From: Steroidobacter agaridevorans
GTDB lineage: Bacteria > Pseudomonadota > Gammaproteobacteria > Steroidobacterales > Steroidobacteraceae
Length of the DNA: 64,000 bases
NCBI RefSeq assembly: GCF_009932555.1
Contig: NZ_BLJO01000007.1
Location: 376,930-440,929, forward strand
Direction of reading: 5' to 3'
Under the pieces are notes generated by a model. That model was given only the letters and a program-made list of their open reading frames with translations. It was not told the origin of the DNA and did no database searches. Both the position numbers and the translations under genes were made by a program. Each line of letters starts with the position of its first letter. The first letter of the stretch is position 1. Shown here piece by piece: positions 8,667 to 17,834 of the stretch.

Positions 8667-9896
8667 ATGCAACGGGCAGTAGTTTTAGGTGGCGGCGTCG
8701 TCGGTCTGAGCATCGCGGCCGGTCTGCAACGCGTGGGCGTCGAGGTTACTGTATTCGATACAGCGCCTGCAGCCGGTGCTGCCTCATGGGGAAACGCCGG
8801 ACATATCGCAATCGAGCAAGTCGAGCCGCTGGCCTCGTGGCCGGTGTTGCGCTCCGGCCCTCGCCGATTGTTCAGTCGAGGCGGCGCGCTCGGCCTGCCG
8901 CCCTCTCAGATCAAACGTTGGTTGCCGTTTGCTCTGCGAATGGCAAGTGCCGCAGGACGAGTCGACCACGGACGCGAGGCGCTTCGCTCGCTGCTCACAA
9001 ACGCGCTCCCTGCGTGGAAATCTTTGACCGAACAGCTCGGCGTACCCGGCCTGGTGCGCGAGACCGGACATTTCGTCGTGTGGGAAACGCCAGTGAGCGC
9101 CGCCGACGGACTCGCGGCGTGGCGCTCCGCTGATATAGGCAATGCTCGTTTTCACGAATGCGACGCCGATGAGATGCGCCTGCTTGCGGGTCTAGTTAAG
9201 CAAGCGCCCGCCGGGGCGATTCGATTCGAGAACACGGGACAGATCGCGGATCTGCCTAAGCTGGCCGATGTGCTACGAGGTTTCATCACAGCGCGCGGCG
9301 GGCGCATCGTGAATGCCAAAGCACGCGCCGTTGTACATCGCGACCGATCGGTCAGCGTGACATTGGATGACGGCAGCTCAGTCGAATCTGATTTCGCAGT
9401 GATCGCAGCAGGTGTTCGCTCACGCGAATTGATCGAACCCTACTGCAGCCCCGTGCCGATCATTGCCGAGCGTGGCTATCACCTGCAGATGACCGAGCAT
9501 GGCTGGCCCGATCTGCCGCCGGTGGTGTTCGAAGATCGTTCCATGATCGTCACACGCTTTGAGTCGGGCCTGCGGGCAGCGAGTTTCGTGGAATTCAGCG
9601 ACATCGACGCGCCGCCCGATGAGCGCAAGTGGCAACGTCTGCGCAGTCACGTCGCTGCACTCGGCCTGCCCTGCAACGCGCCGACTCGTCAGTGGATGGG
9701 CGCGCGTCCGACGTTGCCGGATTATCTTCCTGCAATCGGTCGGCTGCCGCACGCACCCAACATTCTGTACGGATTCGGTCACCAACATCTCGGCCTCACG
9801 CTCGCGGCCATCACTGGCGAACTGATCGCGCAACTCGCGACGAACTCGCCGACGGCCGTGAGCCTGAAGCCTTTCGATCTACAACGTTTCTCTTAA
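8667..9896 (+). CDS. FAD-dependent oxidoreductase, probable D-hydroxyproline dehydrogenase
   Basis: A 409-aa DAO-family flavoenzyme. The dinucleotide-binding motif VVLGGGVVGLSIA is at residues 5-17, followed by the flavin-contact segment GAASWGNAGHIA seen in D-amino acid and D-hydroxyproline dehydrogenases, and the C-terminal WMGARPTLPDYLPAIG with LYGFGHQHLGLTLA that closes the FAD site. No signal peptide, so cytoplasmic or membrane-face. The ATG at 8667 was chosen because the fold begins directly after it. It is divergent from the deaminase gene and 9 bp upstream of the GH127 gene. In the pathway it would oxidise cis-4-hydroxy-D-proline, the epimerase product, to the pyrroline used by the deaminase. 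Specificity is inferred from the cluster. Confidence 0.82.
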   Translation: MQRAVVLGGGVVGLSIAAGLQRVGVEVTVFDTAPAAGAASWGNAGHIAIEQVEPLASWPVLRSGPRRLFSRGGALGLPPSQIKRWLPFALRMASAAGRVDHGREALRSLLTNALPAWKSLTEQLGVPGLVRETGHFVVWETPVSAADGLAAWRSADIGNARFHECDADEMRLLAGLVKQAPAGAIRFENTGQIADLPKLADVLRGFITARGGRIVNAKARAVVHRDRSVSVTLDDGSSVESDFAVIAAGVRSRELIEPYCSPVPIIAERGYHLQMTEHGWPDLPPVVFEDRSMIVTRFESGLRAASFVEFSDIDAPPDERKWQRLRSHVAALGLPCNAPTRQWMGARPTLPDYLPAIGRLPHAPNILYGFGHQHLGLTLAAITGELIAQLATNSPTAVSLKPFDLQRFS

Positions 9897-9905
9897 GGAG
9901 CACCG

Positions 9906-12290
9906 ATGACTCGACCTCCGCTGATCACCGATCGTCGCGCACTGTTGAAGGGCGCCGCGGCCGGTGCGCTCTGCGCCGGATTGCCTTGGAGCGCCGCTCT
10001 GGCAAGCACAGGAACGCTGCCGGGAACTGCGAAATCGCTGTCGCTCAGCGACGTGCGCTTGTTGCCCTCGCCGTTCGCCGATGCGGTCGAAGCGAATCGC
10101 AAATATCTGCTGGCGCTGGAGCCGGATCGCCTGCTCCACAACTTCCGCAAGTTCGCCGGGCTGACGCCGAAGGGTGAAGTCTATGGCGGCTGGGAAGCAG
10201 ACACGATTGCCGGCCACAGCCTCGGTCACTATCTCACTGCACTGGCGTTGATTTATGCGCAAACGGGCGAGCCTCAAGCCAAGCAGCGCGCCGAGTACAT
10301 CGTTGCGGAGCTGGCCGAAGCTCAGGCCAAGCAAGGCGACGGCTACGTTGCCGGCTTCACCCGCAAGCGCAAGGACGGCACCATCGTCGACGGCAAGGAA
10401 ATCTTCCCCGAGATCATGCGCGGCGAGATCCGTTCGGCCGGCTTCGATCTGAATGGCTGCTGGGTACCGCTCTACAACTGGCACAAGTTGTTCGCCGGCC
10501 TGATGGACGTGGACACCTACTGCGGGGGCAACAAGCGCGCGATCGAGGTCGCCGTCGGTCTCGGCGGTTACATCGAGAAGGTCTTCAACGCGCTGAATGA
10601 CGAACAGGTGCAGACCGTGCTCGACTGCGAGCACGGCGGCATCAACGAGAGCTTTGCCGAGCTCTACACACGCACCAACGACCGTCGCTGGCTCGTGCTC
10701 GCGGAGCGTCTCTATCACAAGCGCATCCTCGATCCTCTGACGGCCGAACGCGACGAGCTCGCCCAGCGCCATGCCAACACGCAGATCCCCAAACTGATCG
10801 GTCTCGCGCGTTTGCACGAGATTACCGGCAAGTCGGCGCAGGCCGTCGCGCCTCGCTTCTTCTGGAAGACCGTCACGACCGATCACAGCTACGTGATCGG
10901 CGGCAACTCGGATCGGGAATATTTCTCCGAGCCGCGCACGGTTGCACGACACATCACCGAGCAGACCTGCGAGGCGTGCAACACGTACAACATGCTCAAG
11001 CTGACGCGCCATCTGTTTGCGTGGCAGCCATCGGGCGCACTGTTCGACTACTACGAGCGCGCGCACCTCAATCACATTCTCGCGCATCAGGATCCGGCGA
11101 CCGGCATGTTCACCTACATGACGCCGCTGATGTCAGGCATCAAGCGCGAGTTCTCCTCGCCCACCGACAGCTTCTGGTGTTGCGTCGGCTCCGGCATGGA
11201 AAGTCATTCCAAACACGGCGATTCGATCTGGTGGGAAAGCGGCGACACGCTGGTGGTGAACTTGTTCATTCCTTCGCGCGCAACCTGGAAGGCACGCAAC
11301 GCGCAGCTGGAAATGACGACCCAGTATCCGTACGAGAACACGGTCAATCTCAAAGTGGCTTCATTGCCGAAGTCGCAGCCGTTCGCTGTCGCGCTTCGCG
11401 TGCCGGGCTGGGCGAAGGATGCGCAATTGACGGTCAACGGCAAGAAGGCCGAAACGACCAAGGACGCCGGCTACCTCATCGTTCGCCGCAAATGGCGCGA
11501 GGGAGATACAGTGGCGTTCACATTACCGCTGGAGCTCCGCCTCGAATCCACGCCAGGCGATGACAAGACGATCGCGGTGTTGCGCGGGCCGATGGTGCTC
11601 GCAGCCGACCTCGGCCCCGCGGATCAGCCGTTCGAAGCTGCAGCACCCGCACTCGTCGGCGCAGACTTGCTCGCAGACTTCGAGCCGGTCGAGCCCCAGC
11701 AAGCGGTGTATCGAGCGAGCACGATTGCCCGCCCGGCCGCGCTCACGTTCTCACCGTTCTATAAGAACTATCACCGGCGCAGCGCGGTTTATTTCCGGCG
11801 CTTCACCGATGCCGAGTGGGTCAACGAAGAAAAGGCGTTCAAGGCCGAGCAGGCTCGACAGAAAGAGCTCGCCGCCCGCTCCGTCGACGTGATGCATCTG
11901 GGTGAGATGCAGCCCGAGCGCGATCATCAGCTGACCTCGGATATTTCCTATCCCGTGGTCTATCGCGGCCGCCAGGGACGTGACGCCCGCACCGGCGGCT
12001 TCTTCGCGTTCCGCATGAAGGTCAAGCCGGGCCCGCTGATTCTGCAGGCGACTTACTGGGCCGACGAGCGCGCACGCAAATTCCACATCCTGGTCGAAGG
12101 CCAGCGGATCGCGACGCAGGCGCTGCGTCCGGACAAGCCCGTGTTCTTCGATGTGGACTACGAGATTCCGGAGGCGCTGACCAAGGGCAAGGACAGTGTG
12201 CTGGTGCGCTTCGAGCCCGAGCCCGGCAACACCGCCGGCCCGGTGTTCGGCTGCCGCATCTACACCAAGAACGCCAACATCACGGCTTGA
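9906..12290 (+). CDS. GH127/DUF1680 beta-L-arabinofuranosidase, Tat-exported
   Basis: A 794-aa glycoside hydrolase of the DUF1680 group (GH127 or the related GH146). A twin-arginine signal (DRRALLKGAAAGALCAG) starts at about residue 9. The (alpha/alpha)6 barrel keeps the cysteine/zinc active site described for Bifidobacterium HypBA1: E356-x-C358 in CEACNTYNMLKL and the C425-C426 pair in SFWCCVGSGMES. HypBA1 removes beta-L-arabinofuranose from arabinosyl-hydroxyproline of extensins. The C-terminal third holds beta-sandwich domains and a DUF4986-like tail. It is transcribed with the D-hydroxyproline dehydrogenase gene (9 bp gap, good Shine-Dalgarno AAGGAG), which directly links arabinose removal with hydroxyproline oxidation. 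Other beta-arabinofuranosides remain possible as substrate. Confidence 0.9.
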   Translation: MTRPPLITDRRALLKGAAAGALCAGLPWSAALASTGTLPGTAKSLSLSDVRLLPSPFADAVEANRKYLLALEPDRLLHNFRKFAGLTPKGEVYGGWEADTIAGHSLGHYLTALALIYAQTGEPQAKQRAEYIVAELAEAQAKQGDGYVAGFTRKRKDGTIVDGKEIFPEIMRGEIRSAGFDLNGCWVPLYNWHKLFAGLMDVDTYCGGNKRAIEVAVGLGGYIEKVFNALNDEQVQTVLDCEHGGINESFAELYTRTNDRRWLVLAERLYHKRILDPLTAERDELAQRHANTQIPKLIGLARLHEITGKSAQAVAPRFFWKTVTTDHSYVIGGNSDREYFSEPRTVARHITEQTCEACNTYNMLKLTRHLFAWQPSGALFDYYERAHLNHILAHQDPATGMFTYMTPLMSGIKREFSSPTDSFWCCVGSGMESHSKHGDSIWWESGDTLVVNLFIPSRATWKARNAQLEMTTQYPYENTVNLKVASLPKSQPFAVALRVPGWAKDAQLTVNGKKAETTKDAGYLIVRRKWREGDTVAFTLPLELRLESTPGDDKTIAVLRGPMVLAADLGPADQPFEAAAPALVGADLLADFEPVEPQQAVYRASTIARPAALTFSPFYKNYHRRSAVYFRRFTDAEWVNEEKAFKAEQARQKELAARSVDVMHLGEMQPERDHQLTSDISYPVVYRGRQGRDARTGGFFAFRMKVKPGPLILQATYWADERARKFHILVEGQRIATQALRPDKPVFFDVDYEIPEALTKGKDSVLVRFEPEPGNTAGPVFGCRIYTKNANITA

Positions 12291-12301
12291 TCGACTCGGT
12301 T

Positions 12302-12328
12302 CGGCGCGCTGAAGATCTCAGCGCGCCG
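12302..12328. terminator. Bidirectional hairpin between convergent genes
   Basis: An 11-bp perfect stem CGGCGCGCTGA / TCAGCGCGCCG with loop AGATC, placed between the converging GH127 gene (ends 12290) and the large unknown gene (ends 12355). There is no clear T-run on either side, so a Rho-independent role is likely but not proven. The right arm sequence is repeated directly at 12354-12366 over the stop codon of the minus-strand gene. Confidence 0.55.
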
Positions 12329-12354
12329 GCCACAACTGGACCGGCGCTTCGCTC

Positions 12355-15069
12355 TCAGCGCGCCGGCGTCAGCTGCACTGACGTTTCGCTCTTGCCGAGA
12401 GAGATCACATAGCGACCGCGGTGCTTGTTCAGCGTCGTGCTCGGCCGATAGCCGGCGCCTGACCTCGTGCTCTCAATCCGAAGCTGAGCCTTCGATGTGA
12501 ATTCATCGGCGGAATCCAGATACACGCTCACATTCCCGCTGTTGCGGTCATAGTCCAAGCGCGCGAACTTTCCTGCATCCAGCGTGAGCCACAGCCCAGC
12601 TTCCGCAAGAAACACCCGAGTGCGGAACCCATCACGCGGCACGAAGCTGACGATCGATCCCCGCTCTTGCGTCGATCCGCCGAAGCCGACATTGCCGAAC
12701 ACCGGATGCCGCGCCAGGTAGCTCCCGATGCCATAGGCGTAACCGTAGAACGCCGAGCCGTAGTCGCCGTTGTAGCCGTCGAACCGGAGCAGATCAGGAT
12801 TGGAATGAAACGCCGCCGAGCCGAAGCCTTCCTGATCGATGTTGGTCAGCGTGCCCATCAATCCGCCGTACGCCACGCGTAACAAATGAATGTCCCGCGG
12901 ATCGCGGCGGAAAGAATCGAGCAGCGGCAGCGCGTTGTTCGCCGAACCGTAATGATGCAACTGGCGCTCGAGCTGAGCCGTCTTGCCGGCGTACATGAAA
13001 TCCCAATAGCGCCGCGCGTTGCCGTTGTAGCCCCAGCTCGGAAGGGTCGGGTCGTAGCCCAGGATCACCTCGCGAGTCAGGTCGGCCTTCGCCGTGTTGC
13101 CAAAGTAGCGCATCCACGCATACACCTCGGGCTGACCGGTCGAGTCCCACGGCATTTCGCTGCCGAACGGATACTCCTCGGCCGCCCAATGATCGGCACG
13201 CTGACGCATGGCCTGCTCGAGCTGGGACGCTTCGGCCTTCATGCCCTCGTCCTGCAGATCACGCAGGATCTCGATGAACACCTCGCCTTCCATCTGACCG
13301 AACTTCGCGTACTCGGGCGCAAGCTTCGGCATCGCGAGCGCCGTCTGATAAGCGCGATCGAGATACCAACGCCAATCGTGCGCCTTCACCAGCCCTTCGT
13401 GATAACGAGCGAGGCGATACAACACCCAATGCGCGGCGGCGACGTGCACGTAGTTGAATGAGCGCACGACGGAATCGGCTTGTGACTTTCGCCAGGCCGA
13501 CCATTTCGTCCAGTCGATCGCGGGGTCATAGCGCACGCCCTGCGGAGCCTGCGGCTCGTAGTAGAACAGGCTCTTGCGGACGCCGAACTTCTCCGGCCCC
13601 TCATTGACCTGCAAACGACCATCCAGAGTCTGCGTGACGAAACGCTCGAACCTCTCGATCTCCGAGGCATTCGGTGCGCCGAGTTGTTTCATCACGAGCG
13701 CGAGCCAGGCGCCCGCACCACCCTCGTCGCTCAGCCCTGCCATCCACACTCTCTGATCCTGCAGCACGACGGCGTTGCGCTCGCGATCGTAAGTCATGAA
13801 CGACGGCCCACGCTTGAACGGATCCGACGGATCGTCGTACCAGTGCTTCGTGGCAATGAACCGGCCCAGGTCGTCGAGGACCGTGGCGCTGGGTTTGGTC
13901 ACGAAGTAATGAACCGCCTGCCGCGTGCCGTCCGCGTAGGTGATGGTCAGGCGCGACCGGCCCCATTGCTTGCCAGTCACCCGATATCTGGACCAGCCTT
14001 GCACGCCATCAGCAGCCGCGATTTCCAGCGCACCGGCCGGTTGAGCGACGACCGAACTAATTGCCTGCCGCGACGAAAGCCACAGATCGCCCGTCAGATC
14101 CGTCGGCAGCACGTAACCAGGGATACCCACCGCCACCGGGCGGGCGTTCGCGGACAGCGTGTGCTCGATATCTCGAATCGTTTTCGACACCAGGAATTGC
14201 ACGCCGAACCGACGCGTCTCGCCGCGGCGAAGCGTGACAGTCGTCGGCTCATTCCATTGCTCGGCGCCCTTCCATTCGCGCTCGGCGAAGCCGCGACTTG
14301 CCGCCATCCAGGTGTAAAAGCCTTCGAATGTCTGGCCTCGCTGAGTCGCATCGTTGAGCAGCAGCGCCTTGCCGCTCTCGTCTTTCTTGTCGGCGATGGG
14401 TCGATACGCCTCGAACGGCGTGCCGTTTTCACCCGCGACAATCAGCGCTGGGCCTTGGCCATTGAGTCGCGTGACCTGCAGGTATCCAGCATCGAGACCG
14501 ATGTAGGGATCCGCGAAGCTGGCCTCGGTGTGCGCCTCCGCCAGCGAGCGCTTCGACAGCACGTTGTCGAACACCATCGCGAGCCCGACGCCGCCGAGCT
14601 CGATGTCCCGTTGACCGGCATTGGTCAGCTCGAAGCGCAACGAGAGATGGCCGTTGTCACCGATCTGCCAACGGCGCACGACGCGCAGGCCCAGCTCGCG
14701 TGGCACTCCCATCGATATTTCAGCGGCAGCGAGAGTCTTCGCATCGCGCGGCAGCTCACGCGCCGGTTCGCGTCGAAAGGCCGTCGAATAATCCTGCCAC
14801 TGAGATTCGCCTGCCGTGCGCAGACGCAGGTCGATATCACCGAGCTGGTAGTAGCCGTCGCCGCTGCGAGTCGATTGCAGCTTCGAGGGAGCAAAGTCGA
14901 AGCCATCGCCTTGCTTCGGCTTGAGCGACACCAGCGTCTGCGACGGACCGTCGAGTACGACGTCGAAGTCGCGGCTCTGCAAGGTAAGCGCCGTGCTTGC
15001 CATCGCCAACGGGTGAACGAACAACCACACCGCACCGACGCGCAGCGCGGCGCTCACGACATTCCTCAT
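12355..15069 (-). CDS. Large exported protein, DUF5695-like, candidate glycosidase
   Basis: A 904-aa protein with a signal peptide (first about 25 residues, ending AMASTALT). The N-terminal half is beta-rich (residues 28-380), with a galactose-mutarotase-like start (FDVVLDGPSQTLVSLKPKQG); the C-terminal half is helical (about 400-750) with TKHWYDDPSDPFKRGPSF and WMRYFGNTAKADLTREVI, suggestive of an (alpha/alpha)6 toroid, then a short beta tail. This layout resembles exported polysaccharide-active enzymes, and I think it matches DUF5695, but cannot confirm this. It starts 3 bp after the 4-hydroxyproline epimerase stop and is the last gene of the DUF885-epimerase unit, which suggests it acts on the same glycoprotein substrate. 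No activity can be assigned. Confidence 0.7.
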   Translation of the reverse strand: MRNVVSAALRVGAVWLFVHPLAMASTALTLQSRDFDVVLDGPSQTLVSLKPKQGDGFDFAPSKLQSTRSGDGYYQLGDIDLRLRTAGESQWQDYSTAFRREPARELPRDAKTLAAAEISMGVPRELGLRVVRRWQIGDNGHLSLRFELTNAGQRDIELGGVGLAMVFDNVLSKRSLAEAHTEASFADPYIGLDAGYLQVTRLNGQGPALIVAGENGTPFEAYRPIADKKDESGKALLLNDATQRGQTFEGFYTWMAASRGFAEREWKGAEQWNEPTTVTLRRGETRRFGVQFLVSKTIRDIEHTLSANARPVAVGIPGYVLPTDLTGDLWLSSRQAISSVVAQPAGALEIAAADGVQGWSRYRVTGKQWGRSRLTITYADGTRQAVHYFVTKPSATVLDDLGRFIATKHWYDDPSDPFKRGPSFMTYDRERNAVVLQDQRVWMAGLSDEGGAGAWLALVMKQLGAPNASEIERFERFVTQTLDGRLQVNEGPEKFGVRKSLFYYEPQAPQGVRYDPAIDWTKWSAWRKSQADSVVRSFNYVHVAAAHWVLYRLARYHEGLVKAHDWRWYLDRAYQTALAMPKLAPEYAKFGQMEGEVFIEILRDLQDEGMKAEASQLEQAMRQRADHWAAEEYPFGSEMPWDSTGQPEVYAWMRYFGNTAKADLTREVILGYDPTLPSWGYNGNARRYWDFMYAGKTAQLERQLHHYGSANNALPLLDSFRRDPRDIHLLRVAYGGLMGTLTNIDQEGFGSAAFHSNPDLLRFDGYNGDYGSAFYGYAYGIGSYLARHPVFGNVGFGGSTQERGSIVSFVPRDGFRTRVFLAEAGLWLTLDAGKFARLDYDRNSGNVSVYLDSADEFTSKAQLRIESTRSGAGYRPSTTLNKHRGRYVISLGKSETSVQLTPAR

Positions 15070-15072
15070 CGC

Positions 15073-16026
15073 TCAGCCTCGCATGGCATCCATATTTTTA
15101 TCGTCGCGGATGCCCCAGCAGAATGGGTCTTTCGGATCGAGCAGCAACTTCGCATCGGCGGTCACGTGCGCCGTGCCCATGATGGTCGGCGCAATCGTTC
15201 CCTTGGCGCGATCTATCCAGCGATAGCGCGCCCTGAACACACTGCCGAGCACACTCTCTTGGGTCCACTCCTCGGCTTCCTGGAGCTTGCCATCGGCGGC
15301 GAGACACGCGAGCTTGGCGCTCGTGCCCGTGCCACAGGGAGAGCGGTCATACGCTTTGCCGGGACAGAGCACAAAATTCCGACTGCGCGCGGTCGGCGTC
15401 GCGCCGAGCAACTCGACGTGATCGATCTCGGGATAGCCCTGCGCGTTCACCGCCTGACGAATGCGCCACGACAGATCGGTGAGCGACTCGACATTCGTCA
15501 GCTGGATGGGAATGCGCTCCTGCTCGACCAGGTAGAACCAGTTGCCGCCCCAAGCCACGTCGCCGGTCACCGGGCCGACGCCGGGAACATCGACCGTCAC
15601 GGCGTGCGCCTTGCGATAACTTGGAACATTCGCAACGGCGACCGATCCATCGGGCAGCAATTGAGCTTCGACGACGCCGACGGGCGTATCGATCTTCACC
15701 GTGCCCGGCTTCAACACGCCCAGGTACGCCAACGACACGATCACACCGATGGTGCCGTGACCGCACATGCCCAGGTAGCCGACGTTGTTGAAGAAGATCA
15801 CGCCGATGTCGCACTCCTCTCGATGAGGCTTGCACAACAGCGCGCCGACGACCGTGTCACTGCCACGCGGCTCGTTGACGATGGCGGAACGGAAGGCGTC
15901 GAAGTTCTCGCGAAAGCGCCGCAAGCGCTGCTCGAGCGGCCCTTCGCCCAGGTCGGGACCACCTTCGAGCACGAGCCGCGTCGGTTCGCCACCGGTGTGA
16001 GAATCCAGGATTCGGATGCTATCCAT
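15073..16026 (-). CDS. 4-hydroxyproline 2-epimerase (proline racemase family)
   Basis: A 317-aa cytoplasmic enzyme that interconverts trans-4-hydroxy-L-proline and cis-4-hydroxy-D-proline without cofactor. Both catalytic cysteines are present: C88 in GMCGHGTIG and C231 in SPCGTGTSAK, which separates it from trans-3-hydroxyproline dehydratases that lack the first. The N-terminus IRILDSHTGGEPTRLV is characteristic. The ATG at 16026 was chosen over a TTG five codons upstream because it aligns with the family start. It is 11 bp after the DUF885 gene and 3 bp before the next gene, hence a tight operon. It provides the D-isomer for the FAD dehydrogenase at 8667-9896. This is the strongest marker of hydroxyproline catabolism here. 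Confidence 0.92.
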   Translation of the reverse strand: MDSIRILDSHTGGEPTRLVLEGGPDLGEGPLEQRLRRFRENFDAFRSAIVNEPRGSDTVVGALLCKPHREECDIGVIFFNNVGYLGMCGHGTIGVIVSLAYLGVLKPGTVKIDTPVGVVEAQLLPDGSVAVANVPSYRKAHAVTVDVPGVGPVTGDVAWGGNWFYLVEQERIPIQLTNVESLTDLSWRIRQAVNAQGYPEIDHVELLGATPTARSRNFVLCPGKAYDRSPCGTGTSAKLACLAADGKLQEAEEWTQESVLGSVFRARYRWIDRAKGTIAPTIMGTAHVTADAKLLLDPKDPFCWGIRDDKNMDAMRG

Positions 16027-16037
16027 AGGTGCGTCGA

Positions 16038-17810
16038 TCAATTGCTGTGATCCGCGGGATCGCGCGACGGCGTCGACGGATTCTCACCGCCATCGGCGAT
16101 GAACTGAGCCATGCGCTGCTCCAGCACCGGCAGCGGCACTGCGCCGAGCGCGAGAATCGCGTCGTGGAACTTGCGCTGATCGAACTTCGGACCGAGCGCC
16201 TGCTCCGCTTCCCGACGGTGCCGACGGATCTGCAACTCGCCGAGCTTGTAAGCGACCGCCTGACCCGGCCAGGCGATGTACCGATCGACTTCGGTGGTGA
16301 TCTCGTGCGTCGACAGCGCGACGTTGTCCTTCATGTATTGAAGCGCCTGATCGCGGCTCCAACCATAGTGATGAATACCGGTATCGACGACCAGGCGCGC
16401 GGCGCGCCACATCTCGTACGTGAGCTGACCGAACTCTTCGTACGGCGTCTCGTAGATGCCCATCACGCGGCCCAGCCATTCGGTGTACAGGCCCCAACCT
16501 TCGCCGTAGCCCGAGAAATAAACATCGTTGCGGAACTTCGGCCGTTCCGGCGCTTCCAGCGCCAGTGCTGCCTGGAAGCTGTGGCCGGGCGTGCACTCAT
16601 GCAGCACCAGCGACGGCAGCGTATAGAGCGGCCGCGCCGGCAGGTTATATGTATTGAACAGGCAGCTCTCCAATCCGCCGCGGCCGCCGGTATAGATCGG
16701 CGCCAACGCATCGGGCACCGGCAGAATGCCGTGCCGGAAACGCGGCAGCGTGCCGATCGTGTCCTTGAGCTTCAGATCGGACTTCTTGACGATGTAGGCG
16801 GCTTCGGCAATCAGTTGATGCGGCGTCTTCGCATAGAACTGCGGATCGGTGCGCAGGAATTGATAGAACTCGGGCAACGTGCCCTTGAAGCCGGCCTTTT
16901 GCATGGTGGTCTGCATCTCTTCCTTGATGCGCGCCACCTCGCCCAATCCAATCTGGTGGATCTGCTCGGCCGTCAGCTCGAGCGTCGTGAACTTCTCGAT
17001 GCGCGCTTGATAGAACTTCGCGCCATCCGGCAACGTCGACGCGGAGATCGAGGTGCGCGCCTTGGCCAGATATTCTTTGCGAATGAATTCCAGCAGCTTC
17101 GTGTACGCCGGCGCGACCTGCTTGGCGATCACGTCCCGAGCTTCACTGCGAATACGTTCCTGATCGCCTGCCGCGATGTTCGTCGGCATCTGCGTGAACG
17201 GCAGGAACAGCGGGTTCGTATCGTCGGTGGCGAGATACGGCTCGATGGTCTTGTCGCGCCCCATGACCGAAACTTTCGGCACGGTGAAGCCGCGTTTCAG
17301 CCCAGCACGCATGTTGGCGATGTGCTCGTCGAAGTAGCGAGGCACGTCGGCCAGGCGGCCGAGATAGCGTCGATAGGCTTCCTGATCGGGGAAACCTTCG
17401 CGCGGCGTGAATTCGGTCCAGAAGAACGAGTCGGCGTTGAACGGCGTCTGGTAGGTCTTGAAGCGCAGATCGGAGATGCGCTCTTCGAGAATCGTGCGGA
17501 ATATTTCCGCGTTGACTTTATCTTCGCCTGTGAGCGACGCCGTGCCGATCCGATTCACATCCGCGAGCACCGCCTGCAGATGCGCCAGCCTGGCTTGCTG
17601 ACTGGCTTCGTCGACGCGCGCCAGATGATCCGATTCTTCGCCGGGACGCTCGTCGTCCGGCTCCTCGGCCATCTCGTTCTTCCACCATTCCCATTCGGCC
17701 TGGTAGATCGCGTTGAGCTTGGGCACGGCGTCGGACGGGCCCGATTGAGCCAACACCCCGGGCGCGCCAAGGAACCAGAGGGCTCCGGCCATCGCAACCA
17801 TTCCGCGCAT
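16038..17810 (-). CDS. DUF885 family peptidase-like protein (exported), second copy
   Basis: A 590-aa paralogue of the protein at 4516-6228, with a signal peptide (MVAMAGALWFLGAPGVLAQ). The metal motif reads HECTPGH at residues 404-410, followed by GYGEGWGLYTEWLG with the third-ligand Glu; the C-terminus shows IAWPGQAVAYKLGE and KFDQRKFHDAILALGAVPL. The start was set at the ATG at 17810, preceded by GAGAGGAG; a longer reading would run through the operator at 17835. It is the first gene of the DUF885-epimerase-unknown operon, which places a putative periplasmic peptidase directly with hydroxyproline epimerisation. Peptide specificity is unknown. Confidence 0.88.
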   Translation of the reverse strand: MRGMVAMAGALWFLGAPGVLAQSGPSDAVPKLNAIYQAEWEWWKNEMAEEPDDERPGEESDHLARVDEASQQARLAHLQAVLADVNRIGTASLTGEDKVNAEIFRTILEERISDLRFKTYQTPFNADSFFWTEFTPREGFPDQEAYRRYLGRLADVPRYFDEHIANMRAGLKRGFTVPKVSVMGRDKTIEPYLATDDTNPLFLPFTQMPTNIAAGDQERIRSEARDVIAKQVAPAYTKLLEFIRKEYLAKARTSISASTLPDGAKFYQARIEKFTTLELTAEQIHQIGLGEVARIKEEMQTTMQKAGFKGTLPEFYQFLRTDPQFYAKTPHQLIAEAAYIVKKSDLKLKDTIGTLPRFRHGILPVPDALAPIYTGGRGGLESCLFNTYNLPARPLYTLPSLVLHECTPGHSFQAALALEAPERPKFRNDVYFSGYGEGWGLYTEWLGRVMGIYETPYEEFGQLTYEMWRAARLVVDTGIHHYGWSRDQALQYMKDNVALSTHEITTEVDRYIAWPGQAVAYKLGELQIRRHRREAEQALGPKFDQRKFHDAILALGAVPLPVLEQRMAQFIADGGENPSTPSRDPADHSN

Positions 17811-17834
17811 GCCGCTCGCTCCTCTCTGGCATTT

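Noticed and set aside
13684-16050. Plus-strand open frame of 788 codons opposite the epimerase and the 904-aa gene
   Set aside because: Antisense shadow: Arg/His/Ala-rich, no domain, while the opposite strand has intact catalytic motifs and a signal peptide. The same holds for long frames at 16029-18527 (+), 18876-20654 (+), 28499-30310 (-), 42380-44269 (+) and 44874-47063 (+).
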